Shown in pieces: positions 50,266 through 58,235 of a DNA stretch of 64,000 nucleotides. Position 1 is the first letter of the stretch; every line of letters starts with the position of its first letter. Source of the stretch: Candidatus Contendibacter sp. (lineage in GTDB: Bacteria > Pseudomonadota > Gammaproteobacteria > Competibacterales > Competibacteraceae); contig JARSSO010000019.1 in assembly GCA_029624765.1 (NCBI GenBank), positions 1-64,000 on the forward strand, read 5' to 3'. The position numbers and the translations under genes were made by a program. The notes beneath the pieces are model-generated. The model worked only from the letters and a program-made list of their open reading frames with translations, had not been told where the DNA came from and did no database searches.

Positions 50266-50278
50266 CGTTCGGCACCGC

Positions 50279-50306
50279 AAGGAAACGGTCAGAGTATCGT
50301 TTCCTT
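50279..50306. terminator. Intercistronic stem-loop between response regulator and HPt genes
   Basis: AAGGAAACG, ten bases, CGTTTCCTT: a perfect 9-base inverted repeat covering the response-regulator stop codon and extending to the HPt start region. On the plus strand it is followed by TTTAG. It may lower HPt expression relative to the regulator or stabilise the upstream mRNA. Confidence 0.5.
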
Positions 50307-50942
50307 TAGCAGCCGATAACGGATAGCCAAGTGCGTCATTTCGACATCGTTTCTCACCCCGAGTTTGTTGCGAATCCGATCTCGATGGGCGTAGATCGTC
50401 TTGGGACTCACATGGAGCAATCGCGCCAGATCTTCGGGTGGGTGTCCCTTGACCAGCAAAGTGAAAATTTCCAGTTCGCGATTGCTCAAAGCAACCAGCG
50501 GGTCGCTGCTGGAACCTGATCCCACCGCCTCCAAGCCGTCCACCAGGGTGGGAGAGAAATACGTCCGGCCCTGATGGACGGTATGGATGGCCTCGCGGAT
50601 GTCGGTGGATGCCCGTTCCTTGGCGACATAACCTCGCGCCCCCGCCGCCCGCAGCCGTTGTGGCCAGGGTGGCTGGGTCAGGACGGACAGCACGATCACT
50701 TGTGGGGGATGCGGCAATGTCAGCAGGCGCGCCGTCACTTCCACTCCACTCAACTCGGGCATGTCGACATCCACGACGGCTACGTCCGGCTGCCAGACGC
50801 GCGCCTGGCGGAGTGCATCCAGGCCGTTATCCAGGTCGGCGACGACCTTGATTTCCGGATCGTGGGAGAGCACCGCCTTTAACCCGATGCGAATCAGTTC
50901 CTGGTCATCGACCAACATCACGGTGATCACGCGCCCGGCCAC
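50289..50942 (-). CDS. NarL/FixJ-type response regulator (UvrY-like)
   Basis: 217 residues from a GTG. Receiver domain with acidic pair D12-D13, phospho-Asp58 in AVVDVDMPELSG, Thr/Ser switch in VIVLSV and the KERA lysine; C-terminal LuxR-type HTH (LSNRELEIFTLLVKGHPPEDLARLLHVSPKTIYAHRDRIRNKLGV). It is encoded convergently to the receptor-kinase genes and eight or more bases upstream of the HPt gene. The kinase/HPt/NarL-regulator set mirrors a BarA-UvrY phosphorelay. Its DNA targets are not evident. Confidence 0.9.
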   Translation of the reverse strand: MAGRVITVMLVDDQELIRIGLKAVLSHDPEIKVVADLDNGLDALRQARVWQPDVAVVDVDMPELSGVEVTARLLTLPHPPQVIVLSVLTQPPWPQRLRAAGARGYVAKERASTDIREAIHTVHQGRTYFSPTLVDGLEAVGSGSSSDPLVALSNRELEIFTLLVKGHPPEDLARLLHVSPKTIYAHRDRIRNKLGVRNDVEMTHLAIRYRLLKETIL

Positions 50943-51074
50943 CCTGCGATAAAATGTAAGAATATTCCTAAAACAGTGTAGGAGGATTCTGCATTTGCCG
51001 TTAGCCCCTTGGAAACCCGGTAGCGACAGGATAAAGATGAATCAAAGTCGCCTACTGCCTCGGAGGTGCGTGCC

Positions 51075-51491
51075 ATGGGTAATCACCGCAGGAAAATTTC
51101 GGCGCCCGATTCAGACCTGCATTTTCGCGTGGCGATGGACGTCCTGGAAACGGTGGAGTATCTCGAAGCTCGCGGCGAGCCGGTGACGCCGGACACCCTG
51201 TATCAGCGGCTGCAATCGCCGCCCAGCGGCGATCCCACCATCACGATTTCCCGCATCGAACAAGGATTGACCCAAGTCCAGTTCTGGCGGGAGCAGTTTG
51301 TCACTCGTGATATCGTCCACCATCGGCACCACCTTGCCACCCTGGCGAACCAGGTCCGGGGCGAAATCTGGCGGCTGCAGCAATATCAGTACTATTTCGA
51401 TGACCTCTTGCGCCACGCCGACGCGCTTCTGAAAACCACCTTGACGCTCCCCCCGGAGTCTTCAGCAGAGTTGGTTGGCCCTCCACGGTAG
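51075..51491 (+). CDS. Hypothetical protein, helical
   Basis: 138 residues from the ATG at 51075, which has GGAG nine bases upstream. Helical, His/Gln-rich in the middle (FWREQFVTRDIVHHRHHLATLANQVRGEIWRLQQYQYYFDDLL). The N-terminal part (ISAPDSDLHFRVAMDVLETVEYLEARGEPVTPDTLYQRL) might be a winged-helix-like DNA-binding segment. No family recognised. Confidence 0.6.
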   Translation: MGNHRRKISAPDSDLHFRVAMDVLETVEYLEARGEPVTPDTLYQRLQSPPSGDPTITISRIEQGLTQVQFWREQFVTRDIVHHRHHLATLANQVRGEIWRLQQYQYYFDDLLRHADALLKTTLTLPPESSAELVGPPR

Positions 51492-51781
51492 CAATGTCGC
51501 AAGTACCGCTCCTCGAACGACGCTTGGTCAAAATAGTATCGCCTGACCAGGAAGTCCCATGATGAGCGTCAAAGTGCGCGGCTTACTCACGAGAACGGGG
51601 CTCTGGGAATGAAGCGATGTGCCGGTAATTGGTTTCACGGCATTATCAGCGCTCCGGCGGCATCCGCGCTGTTGCTACCAACCTCGCGTTACTCGCGCAA
51701 CCACGATTCGCCCGCGCGGCAGTCCGCTCTTCCCGTCGCCCGCGCCACTATCGCAGGGTCATGCCGGCTTCGGGAGCGGTC
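51492..51781. other. Gene-free stretch before the primase gene
   Basis: 290 bases. The primase frame is open upstream to 51629, but that part reads as Arg/Ala-rich non-native sequence; no other gene or clear promoter is seen. A ribosome site (GGGAG) is present at about 51770, before the ATG at 51782. Confidence 0.4.
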
Positions 51782-54088
51782 ATGAATCCGCTCGACGATG
51801 CCCTGGCCGCCCTGGAGCGGGTGACCGGCTACCGGCCGGTCAAGGCCGGCGACGGCTACAAAGCCCGCTGCCCCTGCCACGAGGACCGCAACCCCTCGCT
51901 GTCGGTCAAGATGAACGGCCGGCTGCTGTTGCACTGCTTCGCCGGTTGCAGCTACGAGCGCATCGTGGCCGCCCTCGGCCTGACCCCGGAACGGCCTGCG
52001 AAGCGGCGGGAAATCGTAGCGACCTACCGCTACCGCGATGCTACTGGGGTCGAGGTTCGCCAGAAGATCCGCTACGCGCCCAAGGACTTTCGCATCCGCC
52101 ATCAGGACCCCGCCGGCCAGTGGGTTTATAAAGCCGGTCCCGGCCCGGCGGTGCTCTATCGCTTGCCGGAACTGCGCCAGGCCATCGCTGCGGGGGCGAC
52201 GGTGTTCGTGGTGGAGGGCGAGAAGGACTGCGACCGGCTGGCGGCGGGCGGCCTGGCCGCCACCACCAACATCGAAGGGGCCGCACAGTCCGACCAGAAA
52301 CCGAAATGGCGCAAGGCGTACACCGCCCAACTCGCCGGAGCGGCTCGCGTCGTCCTGCTCCCCGACCACGACGAGCCCGGACAGGCGCACATGCAGGCCA
52401 TCGCTCAGGCGCTGCAGGGCCAGGTCGGTGAGGTGCGGCTGCTGGCACTACCCGAGCTGCCGGCCAAGGGCGATGTGTCCGACTGGCTGAACCAGGGTCA
52501 CACCGTGGCCGAACTGCTGGCGCTGGCGGCCGCCGCGCCGGTGTTCGTGTTCCCCACCCCGCCCGATTCCGCCCTGACACCCGCCGTCTCGAACGAACCG
52601 ACCGCCCCGGTCGGAGCCGTTTACTGTCCCCCGACCGTCAGTCCCTGCACCCATCTGGCGAATTCGTACCGGATCCGCAACTACTACCAAGGCCGCATCT
52701 GGTACGCGCTGGGACTCGGCTGGATCCTGTGGACCGGCCGGTTCTGGCGGCCCGATCCCACGGGCGAAGGCGCCCTCGCGACCGGATTCGTCGGCGGCCT
52801 CTCGCGCCGCATCGCCCGGGAAGCCGCCACCCTCGCCCGCCGCGCCGCCCACGACGCTGACGAAGATCGTCGCAAGTCGCTGATGAACCAAGCCGAGACC
52901 CTGCTGAAATGGGCGGTGCAGTCCGAACACGAGCGCACCATCGCCGCGGGCCTCAAGCTGTCGAAACACGCCCTGCTGACCGACTACAGCGCCCTCAACG
53001 CCGACCCCTGGCGGTTCAACGTCCAGAACGGCACCCTCGACCTGCGCACCGGCGCCTTGCGCCCCCACGATCCCGCCGACCTCATCACCTTCCTGGCTCC
53101 CGTCATTTACGGCCCGGCCGCCCGGTGTCCGACCTGGGAGCGCTTCCTGCTCGAGGTCTTCGCCGGCGATCGCGATCTGGTGGCCTTCCTCCAGCGCGCG
53201 GTCGGCTGGTCCCTGACCGGCGTGGTCAAGGAACGCGCCCTGTTCTTCCTGTACGGCGACACCGGCAAGAACGGCAAAACCACCCTGGTGGAAACTCTGA
53301 TGAAACTGGTCGGCGCCAGCGGCGAAGCCAGCTACGGCTACGGCCGCAAGGTCGGCGCCGACACCTTCATGAAGTCAAAGAATCCGGAAGACAATCAGCG
53401 CAAGGCGGCCACGCTGGCCGGTCCGCGCTTCGTCTGCACCAGCGAGGTGGATGAAGAACACCGGCTCAACGAACAGTTGATCAAGGACATCACCGGCGGC
53501 GATACCCTCGAAGGGCGGCGGCTCTATCAGGAAGCGTTTACCTTCAAACCGCAGTTCAAACCCTGGATGTACGGCAATCACAAGCCGGAAATCCGGGGCA
53601 CCGATGACGCCATCTGGTCGCGGGTGCGCCTGGTGCCCTTCGAGGTGAGTTTCAAGGGCCGCGAAGACCTCGATCTGGCCGACAAACTGGAAGCCGAACT
53701 CCCCGGTATCCTCAACTGGGCCATCGAAGGTTGCCTGGACTGGCAACGCCACGGCTTGCAACCCCCGGCCAAGGTCCAGGCCGCCACCCAGGCCTACCGC
53801 GAGGAAATGGACGTGTTCGGCCCATTTATCCGGGAATGCTGCATCGTTCATCGCAACGCGGAGGTGTGGGCGAACGATCTATGGAACGCTTACCGGGTGT
53901 GGTGCGCAGAGGCCGGCGTCAGGGAGCAAAGTCAGACTAAACTGGGTAATTATTTGACTTCAAAAGGTTTTATCAAAGAAGGAAGCCATAGGGTGAAACG
54001 GATTGGCATTGGTCTTTCGCCCAGGACTTCTACCGGTGACCGCGACAGTTGCGACAGTTGCGACACTAAGTCGGAAAAATCCCCATAG
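51782..54088 (+). CDS. Plasmid/phage-type primase-helicase (P4 alpha/D5-like)
   Basis: 768 residues. CHC2-type zinc finger (CPCHEDRNPSLSVKMNGRLLLHCFAGC, about residues 31-58), TOPRIM domain (VFVVEGEKDCDRLAAGG about 145; PDHDEPG about 200), then a D5_N region and a superfamily 3 helicase with Walker A GDTGKNGKTT near residue 492 and the P4-type end FIRECCIVHRNAEVWANDLWNAYRVWC. It primes and unwinds DNA for plasmid replication or for the complementary strand after transfer. The last codons lie in a large inverted repeat. Confidence 0.9.
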   Translation: MNPLDDALAALERVTGYRPVKAGDGYKARCPCHEDRNPSLSVKMNGRLLLHCFAGCSYERIVAALGLTPERPAKRREIVATYRYRDATGVEVRQKIRYAPKDFRIRHQDPAGQWVYKAGPGPAVLYRLPELRQAIAAGATVFVVEGEKDCDRLAAGGLAATTNIEGAAQSDQKPKWRKAYTAQLAGAARVVLLPDHDEPGQAHMQAIAQALQGQVGEVRLLALPELPAKGDVSDWLNQGHTVAELLALAAAAPVFVFPTPPDSALTPAVSNEPTAPVGAVYCPPTVSPCTHLANSYRIRNYYQGRIWYALGLGWILWTGRFWRPDPTGEGALATGFVGGLSRRIAREAATLARRAAHDADEDRRKSLMNQAETLLKWAVQSEHERTIAAGLKLSKHALLTDYSALNADPWRFNVQNGTLDLRTGALRPHDPADLITFLAPVIYGPAARCPTWERFLLEVFAGDRDLVAFLQRAVGWSLTGVVKERALFFLYGDTGKNGKTTLVETLMKLVGASGEASYGYGRKVGADTFMKSKNPEDNQRKAATLAGPRFVCTSEVDEEHRLNEQLIKDITGGDTLEGRRLYQEAFTFKPQFKPWMYGNHKPEIRGTDDAIWSRVRLVPFEVSFKGREDLDLADKLEAELPGILNWAIEGCLDWQRHGLQPPAKVQAATQAYREEMDVFGPFIRECCIVHRNAEVWANDLWNAYRVWCAEAGVREQSQTKLGNYLTSKGFIKEGSHRVKRIGIGLSPRTSTGDRDSCDSCDTKSEKSP

Positions 54089-54144
54089 GGGATACTCTAT
54101 AGGGACTTTCCGGAACTACTGTCGCAACTGTCGCAACTATCGCA
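54042..54144. terminator. Large nested inverted repeat at the 3' end of the primase gene
   Basis: Outer arms 54042-54065 and about 54121-54144 pair at 23 of 24 positions (direct repeats of GCGACAGTT in the left arm, AACTGTCGC in the right). Inside, TCCCCATAG and CTATAGGGA, and GGAAAA/TTTCC, also pair. It lies between convergent genes, so bidirectional termination fits; the left arm encodes the primase C-terminus (DSCDSCD). Confidence 0.6.
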
Positions 54145-54192
54145 ACCCCCAAAAACCAGGTCATGTTTTTTAGATGCTTCCTGATGACCCCG

Positions 54193-54720
54193 TTAAGGAT
54201 GGGTTCCTGGGTTGTCTATTTGCATTTGGCTCCGGGCCGCCTGGTATCCGGTTTGCCAGCCATGATCGTAGGCCAGCCACGATAGCCCTAGAAAAACCAG
54301 TAAAAACAAAGTCACAACCACGCCAACTGCGAGGAATCGTTGTTTCCGGCGTTGCAGGTTTGGCTTTGTGGTCGGAACCGTAATATTCCGGGCCACCTCT
54401 CTGAGAACCTGCGGAAAGTCGCGCTGAAACTCGCGCCTGGCGTTTTCCATCGCCGCTTGGGCGGTGGCGTCAGCGACCTGCTTGAGGTTGCCGAGGGTTG
54501 CCGCGACCGATGTTTCCATATCCTGGCGGAAGTACTGCAAGGCCATGATGATCAGCCACAGGGCGTCGTTATCCCGCAGGTCGAGCGCTTCCCGAACCCG
54601 GTCGAGTTCCCGAAGTTCGCGGTCGCTGGGCGGCCGGCCCAGCAGTCGGGTGAAACTCACCATCCAGCGGGTCCGAAAATCCGGTGCGTCACGCGGAGCG
54701 GAGAGCGTTGGCGGGGTCAT
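54193..54720 (-). CDS. TraM-like relaxosome-operon protein with C-terminal membrane helix
   Basis: 175 residues from the ATG at 54720. A helical, coiled-coil-like N-terminal and central region, then one hydrophobic helix (FLAVGVVVTLFLLVFLGLSWLAY) near the C-terminus. It overlaps the end of the TraL-like gene by 32 bases. The order TraK-TraL-TraM divergent from the nickase genes is that of IncP plasmids, and that is the only reason for the name; direct similarity to RP4 TraM was not established. Confidence 0.55.
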   Translation of the reverse strand: MTPPTLSAPRDAPDFRTRWMVSFTRLLGRPPSDRELRELDRVREALDLRDNDALWLIIMALQYFRQDMETSVAATLGNLKQVADATAQAAMENARREFQRDFPQVLREVARNITVPTTKPNLQRRKQRFLAVGVVVTLFLLVFLGLSWLAYDHGWQTGYQAARSQMQIDNPGTHP

Positions 54721-55396
54721 GGAGAATGCGGGCGAACATCCGGGCGCAGGCATGGCGCCAGCGCGTCAACTCGGCCCGGTTGCCGAGCGGCAGATCGCGG
54801 GCGGCCTTGGCGATGGTCAAACGCCGGCCGAATAGATCGTCGCTGACCCGGTCGGCCAGATCGGGGAAATCGAGCGTTTGCCCGCCGGCGCGTTCGAGGG
54901 TCTCCCGCAGGCGGGATTGGTTGTACAACTCGAATTTCGCGGGCTCGCCGAAGTAGAGATTGCGCACGACATGAACCGTCGCGTTTGGCAGAGCGTCCAG
55001 GAACGGCTTGAGCAGTTCCAGGCTGTCCCGTTGGCGGTTGATCACCCAAAACGTCACCAGCGGGCGCTGGAGTTCGGCCAGGGTGCTGTCGAGGGTGACG
55101 CCGTGAACGCTCACGCCGTGATTGTTGCGGGCAGCCGTGTTGATGATCACCGGATGATCGGGCTGGCTTTCGCAGCGATTGATCAGGGCGATCCAGCCAT
55201 CCGCCTCGTCCAGATCGAGGGTGGCGGTTTCCACCTCATCCCGATAGCACATCCAGACATCAGGATTCGTGGTGTCCGTCTCCACCAGGAGCACGGTTTC
55301 GTCCAGCGATTGGAGAGAGTCGATCAACGCCATCGTCACGATGCTTTTGCCAACTCCGCCCTTGCTGCCGCCCACCAGGTAAATCGGTTTCGCCAT
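54689..55396 (-). CDS. TraL-like ParA-superfamily ATPase of the relaxosome region
   Basis: 235 residues from the ATG at 55396 (GGAGG nine bases upstream). Deviant Walker A GGSKGGVGKSIVTMAL at residues 8-23, then VLLVETDTTNPDV; no centromere partner nearby, unlike the parA at 38 kb. P-loop proteins of this type (RP4 TraL, MobD) are found beside relaxase genes. The role in transfer is not well defined. It is translationally linked with the downstream TraM-like gene. Confidence 0.75.
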   Translation of the reverse strand: MAKPIYLVGGSKGGVGKSIVTMALIDSLQSLDETVLLVETDTTNPDVWMCYRDEVETATLDLDEADGWIALINRCESQPDHPVIINTAARNNHGVSVHGVTLDSTLAELQRPLVTFWVINRQRDSLELLKPFLDALPNATVHVVRNLYFGEPAKFELYNQSRLRETLERAGGQTLDFPDLADRVSDDLFGRRLTIAKAARDLPLGNRAELTRWRHACARMFARILHDPANALRSA

Positions 55397-55461
55397 GCTG
55401 TGGTCCTCCAAAGGATCGTGGCGACCTCGACGGATTGACGTCAGGCGTCGCTGGTGAACCT

Positions 55462-55836
55462 CTAAATTTCGTCGGAATCCTCCCGGGGAATGAAGGTCCC
55501 CCGGCTCGCGGGCAACGGTGTTGGGATCGGCGGACGGGTCTCGCGCGGTTTCGGTCCCGGCGGCGGGTCAGGTTTGGCCTTGGCCGGTTTCGCCGTCGTT
55601 CGATGCAGGTAGGTTCTCAGCGTCGAGGCGGTGAGATGGAGTCCTTCCTCGCGCAAGCTGGCGACGATGTCGTCCATCGAATAACCGCGCTTGAGCACGT
55701 TCAGAATCGACTTGGACAGCCGTTCGATCGCCTCCCGCTTGCCGAAGCAGGCTTTGTCGATTTTCGGCAGGGCGTCCAGTTTCGTCGCGATGCGTGCGAT
55801 CTGTTCGAGCGTGTATTCCGGCGCGTGTTTTCCCAT
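55462..55836 (-). CDS. TraK-like oriT-region DNA-binding protein
   Basis: 124 residues. A helical N-terminal half containing a helix-turn-helix-like segment (GYSMDDIVASLREEGLHLTASTLRTYLHRT), followed by a Pro/Lys-rich tail. Small proteins of this layout are common next to oriT on conjugative plasmids (the TraK position). It reads away from the NikA-like gene, leaving a 322-base space that should contain oriT. Confidence 0.6.
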   Translation of the reverse strand: MGKHAPEYTLEQIARIATKLDALPKIDKACFGKREAIERLSKSILNVLKRGYSMDDIVASLREEGLHLTASTLRTYLHRTTAKPAKAKPDPPPGPKPRETRPPIPTPLPASRGTFIPREDSDEI

Positions 55837-56158
55837 GAATCACCTGGTGATCACGAACGATCCGTCGCTCCTTCGATCCGGCGAGCCGTCTCGATGCGGT
55901 TTTGAACCGTCGAGGCAGACGGTCGACCATCCGGCGAATCGCCCAACCGGCATCGCCGTCATTAAAATAGATTTATAATAAATAAAAAACAATAGTTAGG
56001 ATTCAATCCTGGCAATAATGGGTCGTCGGATGGGGACGGTTCATCGTGCGGAAGATGTTGCCAGTCGTCATCCCGAACATCTCGGCGGCTTCCCCCGGCG
56101 GGTGTCCTCGTCGGGCGCGCAGGATGACCCTTGTCGAACGTCGAACCCGGAGAACGTG
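55837..56158. other. Predicted origin of transfer (oriT)
   Basis: 322 bases between divergent relaxosome genes. On the minus strand at 56119-56125 is ATCCTGC, the IncP/IncI nic core (ATCCTG|C), oriented as in RP4 relative to the nickase genes. A tandem GTCGAAC repeat lies close by at 56133-56146 and could bind the accessory protein. An inverted CGTCATCC/GGATGAC pair (about 56069-56127) brackets this area. An AT-rich block with TATTGTTTTT (minus, 55984-55994) is at the left. Confidence 0.6.
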
Positions 56159-56479
56159 ATGCCCCAGACCCGGAAGGAAACCGAACCGTTGACCGAGCGC
56201 ATCGGCGTGCGGGTGACGGCCGGCGAAAAAGCCCGGCTGCGGGAAGATGCCGCGCTGGCCAGCCTGTCGGTATCGGAGCTGGTTCGGCGGCGGTATTTCG
56301 GACGGCCGATCCTGGCTCGGGCCGACCAGGCGATGGTGCGCGAACTGCGCCGGCTGGGCGGCTTGCTCAAGTCCATACGCGCCGAGAGCGGCGGGACGCA
56401 ACCCCAGCAAACGGAAGAGGCCTTGCGCGCCGTCGTGGCCGCCATCGAACGCTTGGGCGATGATCGTCAAAAAGATTAA
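56159..56479 (+). CDS. NikA/TraJ-like relaxosome accessory protein
   Basis: 106 residues from the ATG at 56159, close to the size of NikA of IncI plasmids. Ribbon-helix-helix N-terminus (RIGVRVTAGEKARLREDAALASLSVSELVRRRYFGRPI) then a helical part (VRELRRLGGLLKSIRAES), as in NikA/MobC/TraJ. It binds oriT next to nic and recruits the relaxase, whose gene overlaps its 3' end by 20 bases. Confidence 0.82.
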   Translation: MPQTRKETEPLTERIGVRVTAGEKARLREDAALASLSVSELVRRRYFGRPILARADQAMVRELRRLGGLLKSIRAESGGTQPQQTEEALRAVVAAIERLGDDRQKD

Positions 56480-58151
56480 AACGAATCCGCGCCGGATGCC
56501 GGGCAAGGCCGCGCGGGTGACCCGGCTGGTCGATTACATCGACGCTCCGGAAAACCGGCGGCAACAGGAGAAATGCGTGTATGCGGGCGCGCGCAATTGC
56601 CTGTGCGACAGCCGCGCCGGTCAAAAGGCCGAGATGATTGCCCTGGCCCAGGAGGCGGTCGCCAGCAGGAATCCGATTCAGCACTGGGTGCTGAGCTGGC
56701 GGGAAAGCGAGCAACCGACTCCAGCGCAGTTGGAGCAAGCGGTCGATCTGTTTCTCGACGAACTCGGGATGCGGGCGCATCAGGCGCTGTATGCGTTCCA
56801 TGCCGATACCGACGATTTTCACCTGCATCTGGTGGTGAATCGCGTCCATCCCGAGACGCTGAAGGCGATCAAACCTAACGGGGGTTTCGATCTGGAGGCG
56901 GCGCATCGCGCCATCGCCCGGATCGAACACGTCCAGGTGTGGGAACGCGAACCGAACGGGCGCTATCGGGTGTCGGCCACCGGGGAACTGGTCCGCGAGT
57001 CGCGCCGACGGGAACCGGGACCAGGATCCAAGGCGCGTGATCTGGAAGCGCGCACCGGAACGAGGTCAGCCGAGGGGATCGCTCTCGCGGAGGGCGCGCC
57101 GCTGTTGCGGAGGGCGACCGGTTGGGCCGACCTGCACCAAGGACTGGCGGCGCGGGGCCTGCGGCTGGAACCGCGGGGGAGGGGAGCGGTGTTGTGGGTC
57201 GGGGAGATCGCGGTCAAGGTCTCCCGCCTCGGGCACGAGTGCGGGCTGGGGGCGTTGCGCCAACGCCTGGGCGCATATCGTCCGGCCGAATCGGACCTCC
57301 CACCGGGCGAGCGTGTGCTGGAATCGGTCCAGTCGGACCGGCCTGAAAAGTCGGCGTACCGCAGGGAACGCCAGAACGATCACCGGGCGAAAGCGCAGGA
57401 CCTGGCAGCGCTCCGGCGGCGCCAGCAGGCGGAACGGCAGGCCTTGCGCGATCGGCATCGCGAGGCGCGCCATCACTGGCTGCGCGGCTCGTGGCAAGGT
57501 CGCGGCCTGCAATTGAACGCCTTGCGCAGCGCGCTCGCCACCCTCCAGGCCGGCGAGCGGGTAGCCTTGCGGGACCGGCACGGCCAGGAACGGGCCGCGC
57601 TGCGCCAGCGGCATCCACGCTTTCCCGACGACGAAGAATGGCGGCGCGAACGGCGCGACGCCGACTCGAGTGCCCCCGAGGGCAGTCGGCGGAGCGAACC
57701 CCCGGGCCTCTCGGCTGGCGGTCCGAGGGCGCCGGTGTCGGCTGGCGGCGAGGCGCCACCAGCCGGACAGGCCCCCGGCGCCCGGCCTGCCGTTTCCGTC
57801 GGCGTATCGGCCACCGAGATTTATCGGCGACATTTCCAGGATATCCGGGGCCGGGAAGGCAGCGCGCTCGACCGGTCGCGCGTGGATGCGATGATCGCCG
57901 TGCGACTGCGAATCACCGGGCATTCCCGCGACGACATGATCGCCACCCTGGCGAACGGCGCGCCGACGCTCTGGGAGGGGGATGACGAACGGCATTGGCC
58001 GACATACGCGGCGCGCGCCGTTCGCTATGCCTTCGGACCGGCCGGCGACCGGGAAGTCGAGCGCCTGGCGCGGTATCGGGAATCGTGGCGGGCGTTGGAA
58101 AGCCGGCCGCTCCAGCGCTGGCCGAGCGAACCGGGGCCATCCTGGCGTTAG
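56460..58151 (+). CDS. MOB-P family relaxase (NikB/TraI-like)
   Basis: 563 residues from the ATG at 56460. Motif I with probable nicking Tyr26 (TRLVDYIDAP), and the three-His metal site H114, H121, H123 in HADTDDFHLHLVVNRVHPE. The C-terminal half is Arg-rich and helical. There is no helicase or primase domain. The enzyme cuts nic, stays bound to the 5' end and is carried into the recipient. It lies directly behind the NikA-like gene, the order of IncI nikA-nikB. Confidence 0.9.
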   Translation: MIVKKIKTNPRRMPGKAARVTRLVDYIDAPENRRQQEKCVYAGARNCLCDSRAGQKAEMIALAQEAVASRNPIQHWVLSWRESEQPTPAQLEQAVDLFLDELGMRAHQALYAFHADTDDFHLHLVVNRVHPETLKAIKPNGGFDLEAAHRAIARIEHVQVWEREPNGRYRVSATGELVRESRRREPGPGSKARDLEARTGTRSAEGIALAEGAPLLRRATGWADLHQGLAARGLRLEPRGRGAVLWVGEIAVKVSRLGHECGLGALRQRLGAYRPAESDLPPGERVLESVQSDRPEKSAYRRERQNDHRAKAQDLAALRRRQQAERQALRDRHREARHHWLRGSWQGRGLQLNALRSALATLQAGERVALRDRHGQERAALRQRHPRFPDDEEWRRERRDADSSAPEGSRRSEPPGLSAGGPRAPVSAGGEAPPAGQAPGARPAVSVGVSATEIYRRHFQDIRGREGSALDRSRVDAMIAVRLRITGHSRDDMIATLANGAPTLWEGDDERHWPTYAARAVRYAFGPAGDREVERLARYRESWRALESRPLQRWPSEPGPSWR

Positions 58152-58235
58152 CATTCGGTTTGCAAAACAGCAATCGGCATTCTATAGTAATCATCAGTAA
58201 ATAATGTTTTTTATATTTAATAGAGCAATAGTTTA
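58152..58235. promoter_or_regulatory. AT-rich promoter island before the IcmC/D/J-like genes
   Basis: About 55 AT-rich bases just before the ATG at 58236. Contains on the minus strand at 58222-58230 TATTGCTCT, a one-base variant of the motif seen at 244, 33774 and 55984. TATAGT and TATATT can serve as -10 elements. Confidence 0.5.

Noticed and set aside
56003..56506. Minus-strand protein gene across the oriT region
   Set aside because: It overlaps the NikA-like gene antisense and the non-coding oriT; no ribosome site or motif was seen.
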